NCBI GenBank assembly: GCA_964019415.1 | Contig: OZ025870.1 | Span: 7,186,915-7,250,914 of the forward strand | Origin: Ianthella basta | Lineage: Eukaryota > Porifera > Demospongiae > Verongiida > Ianthellidae | DNA length: 64,000 nt | Direction of reading: 5' to 3' | Shown here: positions 49,359 to 58,954 of the stretch, piece by piece | How the letters are laid out: each line of letters opens with the position of its first letter | Numbering within the stretch: the stretch's first letter is position 1 | Made by a program: the position numbers and the translations under genes | Notes under the pieces: model-generated | Told to the model about the DNA's origin: nothing | Databases searched by the model: none | Seen by the model: the letters and a program-made list of their open reading frames with translations, nothing else

Positions 49359-49488
49359 AGGAGCCTGACAGGTGACATTCACCAACCCAAATGAGATCCA
49401 TCTTCTGTCTGCTGGAGACATTGTTGCAAGAATGGATTTGGGGTGGTATCTTGTCATCAGGGAGGTAGATTTTGTTGGATTGTACAAA
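49359..49488 (+). pseudogene. Exon-like module e3, last copy
   Basis: Acceptor-like TTGTTTCTGTAG ends near 49358. The frame VTFTNPNEIHLLSAGDIVAR continues as MDLGWYLVIREVDFVGLYKV across the GTGGGTAAGG site. Followed by minus-polarity monomers and element H in the same order as the other segments. Confidence 0.3.
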
Positions 49489-49549
49489 GTGGGTAAGGTA
49501 TGCGAATTTCCTTGGATAGGTGTGGTTGAGCGTGCAAAACTCAAAGTTG

Positions 49550-50140
49550 TTCGGCTGATCTTCAGCAGTGTACACAAAATCAAGTTGTGAAATAGATCTT
49601 CAACAATGCACACGAAATCAAACCGTCAAACTGATACTCAACAAATGTGTTAAAATGACATTGTCAATCAAACAACATAACTCATCTTCATCAATGAGTA
49701 GAGAAGCAAACCATCAAACTGATCATCAACAAATGTTAATCAAGCTGTCAATCAAATCTTAAGCAACAAAATCAATCCGTCAAACTGATAATCACAATTA
49801 ATGGGCACAAAATCAATCAGTCAAACCAATAATCAAACTTTCAAACTGATCTTCAACAAATTAATATAATATCAGAATGTTAAACATATGATCATAAACA
49901 CGCACATGATCCATCATTTAAACTAATCATCACTGCTGAACACAGAGTCGTTCTGACAAGCCTAACTCAGCAATCAGCACAATATAGTCAAACTGTCATG
50001 CTTACGTATCTTCTCCAATTAGACCGAAATCAAATTAAAGTGTCCTACTCATGATCATGGACATGGCCAAATTCAATGTGTCAAACTGATCTTCAGCAGT
50101 GAGCATGATATCACAGTGTAAACTGATTTTCAGCAACAAG
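49550..50140 (-). repeat. 39-bp monomer array, minus polarity (last block)
   Basis: A shortened relative of 17590-18480; the AGAAGAACAAG interruption and several monomers are missing. Confidence 0.75.
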
Positions 50141-50201
50141 CATACTGTTATGCATTGTGCACTATGTATATTTTACGACTAGTTTTACACATTGATGATA
50201 T

Positions 50202-50938
50202 AAGCAGGAAAGCCCGCCTTTGGCGGGCTTCCCTGCTCTGGCGCATCGATGGCAGCACACCGTGTCTGCCGATGCCAGCATGTTGCATGACAGTGACAGT
50301 GTGTTGATGTCAGCTGGGCGGTACACTGGTACCTGTAACGTCATGTGTGCATGGCATGCGAGTATGCATGGGGCAGCATTAATCAGATTGTACCGAAACA
50401 TGGAGTGCCGGCCAGCAAGCGGAGCACATGCCAGTACAGATAGAAAGGGACAATGCTATGCCTGCAGTTTTAATCTATGTAATTAATGGTAACAGAATAT
50501 TTGGTAACAAAGTTTGTAATTCTTTAAATTAGTCACATTGGCATGCACTGACGCCATCAGGAAGTGACGTCACATTCTTGTGGAATTCAATACTGTACGT
50601 TGTCAAGGGCTGCAAGAGTTGTCAAAAATGGCGTCTCAGCCAGCCAAATAAGGAAGAGCGCTCTTCGGCTGAAGGGTAGCTAGGTGAATGGCAGTCCGCC
50701 AATGACCAGTAGTGGAAGGACCGGTTGATAATTGTAAAATGGCGTCGGCCGGTGGAGAACGGACGAAGGACATCTCGCTTTTCGGCCGCAAGGCAGCTAG
50801 ACGAACATCACCCCGCTAAGAACCTGGCCCCCAAGTCCCTCAACTGGCACGGAGGGTCTCAAGCCGATTCCCTGCAAGGAGCCGATTTTATGAGGTAACA
50901 AATACTAAATCCCGTGATTCGGTGAATTTTAGTAAGAT
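50202..50938 (+). mobile_element. Element H, last copy, best-preserved hairpin
   Basis: The hairpin at 50204-50236 pairs AAGCCCGCC with GGCGGGCTT. About 50 bp is deleted in the first internal duplicate (GTGAATGGCA joined to GTCCGCCAATG near 50692). The flanks again are a minus array on the left and a plus array on the right. Confidence 0.6.
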
Positions 50939-51366
50939 GCTCCATATTGAAGATTAGACTATGACTTTGATTTCATACTCATGGCTGAAGATCTGTCTTG
51001 CGCTCGAATTTCTGCTTAATGCCAAATATCAGTCCAGACCTACATTTTATAGTCATTGCTGAAGATCTGTATTAAACTTCTTAAGCTCATTGCTGAAGAA
51101 TCAGTCTTACAAGTTGTTTTCATGCTCATTGCCAAAGATCACTCTTGCATTTTGAAACTGTGCTCATTGCTGAAGATCAGTTTGACAATTTTGAATTCCA
51201 GAAGAGCAGGTTGACTATCTGATTTCATGCTACATTGCTGAAGATCAGTCTTCTAGAATTTTATGCACATCACTGAATTTCAGTCTGGCACTTTAATACT
51301 GAGCTCTTCGCAGGTCAGCCTTAGACTTTGCTTTGTGCTCATTGCTGAAGATCAGTCTTGGACATT
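50939..51366 (+). repeat. 39-bp monomer array, plus polarity, right edge of the territory
   Basis: Stops inside a monomer at CAGTCTTGGACATTGTAA and passes without spacer into the 78-bp minisatellite at about 51370. Confidence 0.8.
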
Positions 51367-51369
51367 GTA

Positions 51370-53279
51370 ACGGGATGAGAGAGTATTTTGGAACTTCAGG
51401 TGTCATGAACTAGAGTTTTGTTGGGCACTACTCCCACATTGCTAATGGGAAAGAGAAAAACTGTTTGAGACTATTTGGAGTCATGTACTGGAGTTAGGTT
51501 GGGTAACACTTCCCTCTTACTAATGGGAATGAGAGTTTGGATGGGCATGACTCCACCTTGTAAATGGGCATGCAAAAACAGGTTGGAACGATTTGAAATC
51601 ATACACTAGATTTATGTTGGGCAACACTTCCCTCTTGCTAATGGATATAAGAAATTAGTACTACATTTAGGTAGGACAACACTTCCCTCTTGCTAATGGA
51701 AATGAGGGAATGGGTATGAGAAATATTGCTTGGGACTATTTGGGTTTTGAACTAGATTTTAGTAGGACAACATTTCCGTCTTGCTAATAGGAATGAGTAA
51801 AGTTGTTTGGAAATATTGGAGTCATGAAATAGAGATTAGATGGGCAACACTCGATCCACCCTTGCTAATAGTCATGACAAGAATCGTTTGTGACCATTTC
51901 TACTAATGAACTAGAGTTTGATTGGGCAACACTACCACATAGCTAATGGGCATGAGAAAAACTGTTTAAGACTATTTAGAGTCATGTACTAGAGTTAGGT
52001 AGGACAACACTTCCCTCTTGCTAATGGAAATGAGGGAGTATTTTGGAACTTCAGGTGTCATAAACTAGAGTTTGGTTGGGCACTACTCCCACATTGCTAA
52101 TGGGCATGAGAAAAATTGTTTGGGACTATTTGGGTCTTGAACTTGATTTAGGTAGGACAACATTTCCCTCTTGCTAATGGGAATGAGAAAAGTCGTTTGG
52201 ACTTTTGAGTAGTGAAATAGAGTCTAGATGGGCAATGCTCCCCCTTTGATAATAGTCATGAGAAGAATAGTTCGTGACCATTTCAAGTCATGAACTAGAG
52301 TTTGGACGGGAAACACCACTACAGTGATAATGGGCATGAGAAAAATGGTTTCGGACTATTTGGAGTCTTGCACTACATTTTGGTAGGTCAACACTTTCCT
52401 CTTGGTAATGGGACTGAGAGAAGTCTTTTGGAACTTCTGGAGTTATGAACTAGAGTTTTGTTGGGCACTACTCCCACATTGCTAATGGGGATGAGAAAAA
52501 CTGTTTAGGACTATTTGGAGTCTTGCAGTAGATTTATATTGGGTAACACTTCACTCTTGCTAATAGGTATGAGAAATATAGCTTGGGGCTATTTGGGTCT
52601 TGAACTAGATTTAGGTAGGACAACATTTCCCTCTTGCTAATGAAAATGAGAGAAGCCATTTGGGAATTTTGGAGTCATGAACTAGAGTTTGAATGGGCAA
52701 CACCACCACATCACTAATGGGCATGAGAACAATTGTTTTGGACTATTTGGAGTCTTGCACTACATTTAGATAGGATAACTCTTCCCTCTTTCTAATGAGA
52801 ATGAGAGAAGTATTTGGAACTTCTGGTGTCATGAAGTAGAGTTTGGTTGGGCACTACTCCCACATTGGTAATAGCATGAGAAGAACTGTTTGGGACTATT
52901 TGAAGTCTAGCACTAGATTTAGGTTGGACAACACTTAATTTCCTCTTTCAAATGGGATTAACGAAGTCATTTGGAGCATTATGAGTCATACACCAGTGCT
53001 TGTGAGGGTAAGACTCTCCCTTTGCTAATAGGAATGAGAAGAGTTGTTTGGAAATTGTAGTTATGAAGTGGAGTTTGGATGGGAAACACTCCCCCTACTA
53101 ATAATCATAAGAAGATTAGTTGGTGACCATTTCTAGTCATGAACTAGACCTCCCACAATGCTAATGGGCGTGAGAAAAACTGTTTGGGACTATTTGGAGT
53201 CTTACAGTAGATTTAGGTTGGGTAACGCTTCCATCTTTCTAATGGGCATGAGAACAAGTATTTTGAGTTAAAAAAACTC
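51370..53279 (+). repeat. 77-78 bp minisatellite, left array
   Basis: About 24 diverged units with the successive elements CTAATGGGCATGAGAAAAAC, TGTTTGGGACTATTTGGAGT, CATGAACTAGAGTTTGG and GGGCAACACT.CCC.CTTG. It belongs to the same family as the array at 59697, from which it is separated by the inserted segment 53280-59696. Confidence 0.9.
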
Positions 53280-53417
53280 GTGGGGCGCCCCTGAACCTCG
53301 AACTACTTGCTATCAATTTTCCCATGTACGTTCAGTAAATCAGATAGTTGGGGGTACAGTATTGTTGTTGGCCTGAAAGATACATCAAGACACACTAGAC
53401 CGTTGGGTTTGCAAGAG

Positions 53418-54021
53418 TTTCAAGTCTCCAGAGCAGCCAGTCAAAGCACCCCTACCAAACTGTCAAATGTTTGCCTACTGCTTTTTGATCTATATGACAT
53501 TCTGAATGAGCAATTGTTACTTTGTGCCTGGAGGAGGAGTGTGCTGGCTGAAAGGCTACCCTATGATGACTCTGTGAGCGAATCATGGCTATAATTATGT
53601 GTCATGATTCGCTGGTCTCCCATTATTGGCCTACGGGTTACTAGACTTCTGTTGTATTTAGGGCTGTACCTCGCAGGAAAACAGTTAATTAAGATTCCTA
53701 CTACAATACTATTACTTAAACATGTTCTAGAAACACTTTTCGTTCCTTGGGTACACGGCGAAATCTAAAGAAAGATGATTTTGAGCCTAGCAAACAGAAA
53801 GCGTCGAGCGCGCGGCCATTTTACAATGTCCTTCAGTGATAATTGGAGCTGAATCTCGCAGAAGAGACGTTCCTTAGGCTTTTTATTAGTATCACTCTAT
53901 TAACACATGTTTATGACCACATTTCGTTTGATTCAAACACGGCGAAACGTCATTAGAGATTATTTATAGCTTTGTAAAGAACGACTTGAGCGCCGCCATT
54001 TGCAATAACAGAAATATGTAT
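53418..54021 (+). repeat. Dispersed ~600 bp repeat, copy 2, with a coding-like frame
   Basis: Homologous to 5874-6477. Here a plus-strand frame stays open to TAA at 53592 and reads VSRAASQSTPTKLSNVCLLL and FDLYDILNEQLLLCAWRRSV; copy 1 keeps only its start (SRSASWQSNESTTSKLSK) before stops. It may be a fragment of a transposon or host gene; the family is not recognised. It ends 3 bp before the hairpin at 54025. Confidence 0.75.
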
Positions 54022-54024
54022 TAG

Positions 54025-54121
54025 TTATACCACGGCGCTGAGGTGTATATGGATTTTAGGCGCACGATGCCCGAGGGCGAGTGCGTCTAAAATCCATATA
54101 CACCGAAGCGCCGTGGTATAA
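54025..54121. repeat. 97 bp near-perfect hairpin
   Basis: Left arm TTATACCACGGCGCT..GGTG and TATATGGATTTTAG; right arm is its complement with about three or four mismatches over 47 bp. The loop is GAG between CCC and GGG. Looks like a small foldback (hairpin) element. Confidence 0.9.
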
Positions 54122-54129
54122 GTGATATA

Positions 54130-55102
54130 TAGGGTAATTACGCCATTTCCGGGACAGCTAACAATAAACCAGCGAGAACAGTCAGGAAAGGGTGTACCTG
54201 AGCTGAAAAAACGCTTACACTTACTGGAAAAACATCTGTTCCTCTAGAGGTGGCGAGAAAACGACCCGTTACGTCGAGATTGCCTGGCGACACCATCCTC
54301 AGCCGCACCCGCCATTTTCCCTACTCCCGGACATTTTTTCCTAAAGTGGGGCAGGCATTAGGACTTACGGTGCTTTCATTTAAACTTCGTTTAAGTGAAT
54401 AAGATCGGTAATACAACTATGGATCAACATTCTGGGCACTTCCAAAATGACTGGACGAGGTTGCTAGAGTCAGTTAGCCCTACACAACAAAGATGATGCC
54501 ATTTGGAACAACTGTCACAGCAAATCCAAGTGCCCTCTTCATCAGTTCTACAGGTGATGCAAAATCTTTCCACTGCCTCTCCAGTATCAACCTGCACGTG
54601 TATATCTGCCTTCACTCTGCCTAGCTATCGTCTGTGACTTTAAATCAGCAACGAAAGTATGAATATTTTGCTGCTGTCCAGCAATTGGCAACTGCAGTAA
54701 CTAATATGTATTGCATTTTACTAACTTCTCTCAAGCACAGAAGTTAGTTTCTATTGCAGCGCATGCAGTTCGATCACCAATGAATTCAATGTATCTTTTC
54801 GTAAGCAGATCGGGCCAACCGTTCGAATTTGGCGCGCAATCGAAGTGAGTGCAATTCTTAGCTCCTCCTACTTCCTGCCAATTCTTGACGCTCCGAAAGA
54901 GATAGGGGAAAAGGAATCGGTGTCCAGCCGCCGAACGAAGGGCAGTCGTCTCGTTACGGCTGTGGATTATTAAACCCTGCTAGTACAACTATCAACCAAG
55001 CGTGGCGTTAGCTGGAAGTTTTGCCTGTCTGTTCCGTGCGACGTGCATTTTTGAGGATTGTCCGGGTATTGGCCCTGTCCCGGAAATGGCGTAGCTACCC
55101 TA
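54130..55102. mobile_element. ~970 bp terminal-inverted-repeat element enclosing a PHD-finger exon
   Basis: Left end TAGGGTAATTACGCCATTTC then CGGGACAG; right end is the inverted TAGGGTAGCTACGCCATTTC then CGGGACAG. That is 28 bp with two mismatches. If the terminal TA is the duplicated target, the inverted repeat starts GGGTA. A further partial version of the end motif lies near 54311-54334 (CGCCATTTTCC.TACTCCCGG). The PHD-encoding segment lies inside at 54424-54617 on the minus strand. Confidence 0.6.
54424..54617 (-). CDS. PHD-finger exon (terminal exon or captured fragment)
   Basis: Minus-strand frame of about 64 codons ending in TGA. It shows a complete Cys4-His-Cys3 zinc-finger pattern: CITC, then CCDSC, SKWHHLCC and finally WKCPEC immediately before the stop. 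PHD fingers bind histone tails and also occur in some transposon proteins. An in-frame stop lies four codons upstream and AG acceptor-like sites (CTAG, GCAG) lie between, so it reads as the last exon of a longer gene or as a captured exon. No upstream exon was found within the element. The domain call is secure; its gene context is not. Confidence 0.7.
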
Positions 55103-55135
55103 CCCCGCCTAGCGCGTCTAGGCTCTTATTCGAAA

Positions 55136-55830
55136 GGGATTCACTATGTTCACCAATGTTGAAGTACGGAAGTAATTTTAAGATGCACGTGACATGACTA
55201 TATTCTACACCTGTATAAGTTCCATTACTTATCCAGTCCCTACTGTTGCTCACAGTGGCGGGTTGGTTTTGGCGGTTCGTTCTGGTGGTTCGCTTGGTCG
55301 ACTGCTTGCTGCCTTTCCTGGCTTGTTTAGCTACATTGTTGCAATAGAGTAGGACGGGAGCAGTTGAGTTCGGTGGTACTATTACCGTTGCCGTTCGCTG
55401 TCCTCGCTGGTGGCTCGCTTGGAATCTGCTCATTTGGCTTGCCCCCACTGGGGTTAGCTCGCTCGGCCACTGGGGTTAGCACGCTCGGCCACTGGGATTA
55501 GCACGCTCGGCCACTGGGGTTAGCTCGCTCGGCCACTGGGGTTAGCACCCTCGGCCACTGGGGTTAGCTCGCTCGGCCAATGTGCTTTAGCATGCTTGGA
55601 TTTTAGCGTTAGGGTTAAGGTTATGGCTGGTTTTATTTTTAGTCTCTTCTATACATTTAGTCATCTTATATGGTAGGTCTGGTATACCTAGGCATTTGTT
55701 TGCCCTAGGACTGCTGTCCATGATGTCACAGCAGCAGATCTCCGAGATGTACGTAGAAGAGTGCTTGCGCAACATCTAGTCACGTGCGTCCTACTTCCGT
55801 ACTTCAACATTGGTGAACACAGTGACTCCC
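55136..55830. mobile_element. Mutator-like non-autonomous element, 695 bp
   Basis: Perfect 10 bp target duplication TTATTCGAAA at 55126-55135 and 55831-55840. Terminal inverted repeats start GGGATTCACTATGTTCACCA (left) and GGGAGTCACTGTGTTCACCA (right, inverted) and continue through ATGTTGAAGTACGGAAGTA to GCACGTGAC, about 60 bp. Long inverted repeats with an 8-11 bp duplication are typical of MULEs. No transposase; the interior holds a 22-bp minisatellite. Minus-strand frames in it reflect the repeats. Confidence 0.8.
55448..55580. repeat. 22-bp minisatellite, six copies
   Basis: ACTGGGGTTAGCTCGCTCGG plus CC, repeated six times with CTC/CAC/CCC variants, inside the Mutator-like element. Confidence 0.9.
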
Positions 55831-56374
55831 TTATTCGAAAGGCGGGCTTCTTCCAGGACGGCAGATCTGAAGAGCGGCTGTCACGTTTTGTTGAATTCGC
55901 AAGTGCTGTGAAGTTTTTGCGTTTTGTTAAGCCACTTGAGCAACACTCTAAGAAGCCAGTGAAGCGATTGAGGCATCTGCGACGTTCTCGGCCTTTGAGG
56001 GTTCTTTGCGCTCACTGCTCGACTTTCTATTCTCCGTGAAACAGTGCGTTCCCACTGCTGCAGTAATTTTGAATGCCCTTGCGTATGAGTTTGCGCACGA
56101 GCTAGCTGTTTCTTGTTTGTACACTGTGCGGGTCGCGTACATGGTTTATCTAGCTCGGTTACGAAGCGCTTTACGTTGTTAGCTTGTGTGCATTGATTGC
56201 AGCGTGGTGGAGTGATGTATGAGGCTTTTCAATGCTTTGCGGACTCTCCCGAAGCAACGTAAAGTTGAAGCTGACTGCAAGTTGCTGCATTTGTGTGTGT
56301 GCTTTGGTGTGATTTGATACCTTCGTTGTTATCAATAACAATCCTTGTTATCTTTCACACCTTCCATATTTGGG

Positions 56375-56442
56375 CTGGGATATAACAGGATTTAAGCGCC
56401 CCTGTGCATATATATGCTTCTTAGCTCCTGTTATATCCCGGC
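56375..56442. repeat. Small inverted repeat
   Basis: GGGATATAACAGGA on the left and its complement TCCTGTTATATCCC on the right, around a CATATATATG centre. Other ATATC/GATAT-rich short palindromes follow to about 56635. Confidence 0.75.
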
Positions 56443-57059
56443 TGGCTTGTTTACGCGATATATTTTCGCGCGGTTGCCATGGCAACGGGGTATATATATA
56501 TAGTATGGTGATTGCGCAACTATAGGGATTTAAGCATTGGCAGGTGGTCCTATATATGTGATATAGACCTGAAAAGAGGTCTGATATCACGATATCAAAG
56601 CTCTGATTGCGCAAGAGGTCTGATATCAAGAAGGAATGTAATGAAATCAGAGCCAAATGTGTGTATTGTCAGGCGAAGCAGTCTTACCATTTCACTGTGG
56701 CCGTGGCAATCAGTGCTGCGGAGGATCTTGACGCTCCAAGAAAAAACGCGACCGCTAAAAATCGTTGCACGAAGGAAAGTCAGTTAGACAAGATACATGC
56801 GTAAAGGAACGTATTCTAGGAACCGAGCACTGAGTCCGGCTCTGTTGCGCGAAACTATGGCGTGGAAGACACGCAGACACGGTCCGTTGAGCGACTTCTT
56901 CAGATGACGAACACAAAGTCCAGCTGGATATCGTCGAAAGCTCTCAAATGTGGTTAAAATTGTCCCCTCTAGTTCTGAGTCCGCATCGAAGTCGGTGTGC
57001 TGCCAGAAAAGAAGCCTTTTCTGGACTCTCCGTCCAGCACCCTGTCACGGCCACAACCA

Positions 57060-57260
57060 AAACTGCTGACTGTGCATTATTTTGAATTCGGTAATCTCAT
57101 TGGTCAGCGTACTGCCAATAGGCGCGCAGTATTCTCATTGGTCAGCCCTGAAGCTTGTGACGTCACGGAGGCGTCTACTGAATGCAATGGTGCCGTAGCC
57201 CGTTCCAGAAGTTCAGTGACGTAATGCAGGCGCTTATGGAATGCAAATGGCATCGTCGCC
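57060..57260. promoter_or_regulatory. CCAAT/CRE-rich promoter-like stretch
   Basis: Contains CTCATTGGTCAGC twice (57097, 57135), CCAATAGG between them, then TGACGTCA at about 57159 and TGACGTAA at 57217. The two CRE-like sites sit at the start of a diverged ~60 bp direct duplication (GTGACGT..., AATGCAATGG / AATGCAAATGG). CCAAT boxes and CREs are common in animal proximal promoters. No transcript is evident from sequence. Confidence 0.4.
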
Positions 57261-57330
57261 GGAGAGGTCTAGGCTCGATATTGCTGCAGAAGGTTCGTTC
57301 CTGTTGCGCACTCACCATACTATATAAGAC

Positions 57331-57467
57331 ATATAGTACGGTAGGTCGGTCTATAGCCTCTATATAGGACCTCGGCGCTCATATTTACCTCGGCGCTTCG
57401 CGCCTCGGTAAATATGTAAGCGCCTCGGTCCTATATATCGGCTATAGACCTCCCTACCGTACTATAT
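57331..57467. repeat. 137 bp long-armed hairpin
   Basis: Left arm ATATAGTACGGTAGG, GGTCTATAGCC, TATATAGGACC, GGCGCT, ATATTTACC, GGCGC; the right arm is the complement with a few mismatches and indels over about 67 bp. The loop is TTC. The unusual GGCGC/GCGCC and CTCGG alternation also appears in the 54025 hairpin. Confidence 0.9.
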
Positions 57468-57519
57468 GTATTACATATACAATGCAAGTTGCAAAATACA
57501 AGGGTATTGAAGCCATAAA

Positions 57520-57554
57520 ATAATGTAATATAATATAATATAATATAATATAAT
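57520..57554. repeat. (TAATA)n microsatellite
   Basis: About six to seven TATAA pentamers, AATATAATATAATATAATAT. Confidence 0.9.
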
Positions 57555-57879
57555 GTTTGGGGACTTTGGGCACCCTGTGGCACAGACCATTGGTAAGATG
57601 GCAAACTTAAGGGAAATTTAACAATTTTAAATATGACAGACTTTTTAATTAGACCTTTGTTTACATGCAAGGTGGCGCCAAATTGCAAATATAAAATGCC
57701 ATAGCCCCATATCATTACTATAGCACATTTATACTGATAGTGGGTGCTATAATAATTTAATATAAAAATCCTGCAAATGCTCACAAAACTTTGTAGGCAA
57801 GTGCAAGTGGTCGATGAGGCTGTGCACTCAGCAGGGATTAGTAATTAGACTCTGCTGTTCAATTAGAAGGCTGACAATC

Positions 57880-57976
57880 TAGTGTGACGTCATGGAACGG
57901 TGACGTTTTCTTGCGACGTCGCGCAAACGTCACATCCTAGTCGCTCCAAAATATAGCGTTCGTTTCGTGACGTCAC
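57880..57976. promoter_or_regulatory. Second cluster of CRE-like sites
   Basis: TGACGTCA at about 57882, TGACGTTT at 57901, GCGACGTCGC at 57914, a CGTCAC at 57929 and TGACGTCA at 57968, five sites in under 100 bp. Downstream lies an 84-codon open frame and an AATAAA at 58398, so a transcription unit is conceivable. Confidence 0.4.
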
Positions 57977-57998
57977 CTTTCGCACCTCAAAGACCTCC

Positions 57999-58250
57999 TT
58001 GAAGCGACTGGCAGGAAGAAAGGGCCGCCGCGCACGCTTCTCTTTGGAACCCATTGCCAGGAACTGTGTGCAAGCGCCAAGGGGTTACGCGAGCGTGAGA
58101 GAGTTTCCAGACGATTCTGAGTGCCTACTGCGCGAAGACAGCGAATCAGTGGGTACTGGGAAGACGCACGGCCTTTGTGGAGGCAGAGCCTTGAAGAAGT
58201 GTTTCGAGAAACGCTGCCGTAGTGCCAGCAGCGTACTCTTCAACCGTTAG
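57999..58250 (+). CDS. Weak candidate coding segment
   Basis: 84 open codons between the CRE cluster and AATAAA at 58398, basic and Arg/Cys-rich (KRLAGRKGRRARFSLEPIAR, then GGRALKKCFEKRC). There is no ATG start; it would need an upstream exon or start. No motif is recognised. Listed only because of the flanking promoter-like and poly(A)-like signals. Confidence 0.15.
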   Translation: MKRLAGRKGRRARFSLEPIARNCVQAPRGYASVREFPDDSECLLREDSESVGTGKTHGLCGGRALKKCFEKRCRSASSVLFNR

Positions 58251-58397
58251 TCAAACGTGGGACGTTTTCACCCGGACGCGTATACGGTAAGCAGGAGCGC
58301 GCTCGCGCAAGTTGGCCTGCCGCGAGTCAATGCGCTCGACTGGATGAAGGCTTTTCTGGGTTAAGGCTGTGCTGTGCTTGCCTGATTCAGTGAAAGA

Positions 58398-58403
58398 AAT
58401 AAA
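58398..58403 (+). promoter_or_regulatory. Canonical AATAAA hexamer
   Basis: GAAAGAAATAAACTCCC, about 150 bp after the weak candidate frame. Could be a polyadenylation signal of a plus-strand transcript. Confidence 0.25.
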
Positions 58404-58849
58404 CTCCCATGCGGCTCATTGTGTATGTGCCTGTACACTACAGCTTTCCGTAGTGTGTATTGCACCATAGACTTTAGCTATGGTGGCATTTCACATGCAT
58501 AAATATAGCCATATGCATTGACACCACACACTTCCAGTGTGTGTGCACCTTGCATTTCTTCACTTACCCACTGGCACACTCACCACTGAAGGCAAGCTTT
58601 CTTACAAGTGCTCCATCACCACCACTGACTTCCACATTCACATATGGTGAGACAAATGGTGATAGGGTATTTGTACAGAATCCTGCCAAAGGCAAGCTAG
58701 TGCGCAAGTGCACAACTGCCAGCACTGACTGCCACATACAAATACATGTACAGCCAACATTATACAACCACCACATGCTACTATCCCATGGCACCACTTC
58801 CATGACCCCACTACCACCACCATGCACCACCATCACAGTGCAAGTTTCA

Positions 58850-58954
58850 ATCTGAGCATGCAGTATATGTGCAAGTGCTACTAGGAACAAAACCACCAGT
58901 GCAAGTTGCCAAGGGTAACCACCCCGAGTGCAGGTAGAGTGTTTGTGCTATATA
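58850..58954 (+). repeat. Diverged third copy of the palindrome arm
   Basis: CACCAGTGCAAGTTGC, GGTAACCAC.CCGAGTGCA and GTAGAGTGTTTGTGC match 59058-59112 in the left arm with several changes, so the arm sequence was already tandemly duplicated. Confidence 0.65.

Noticed and set aside
55095..55448. 117-codon minus-strand frame
   Set aside because: It spans the edge of the Mutator-like element and its inverted repeat; part of the same peptide (LLPYFNIGEHS) appears on the other strand at 55790 because the ends are inverted repeats.
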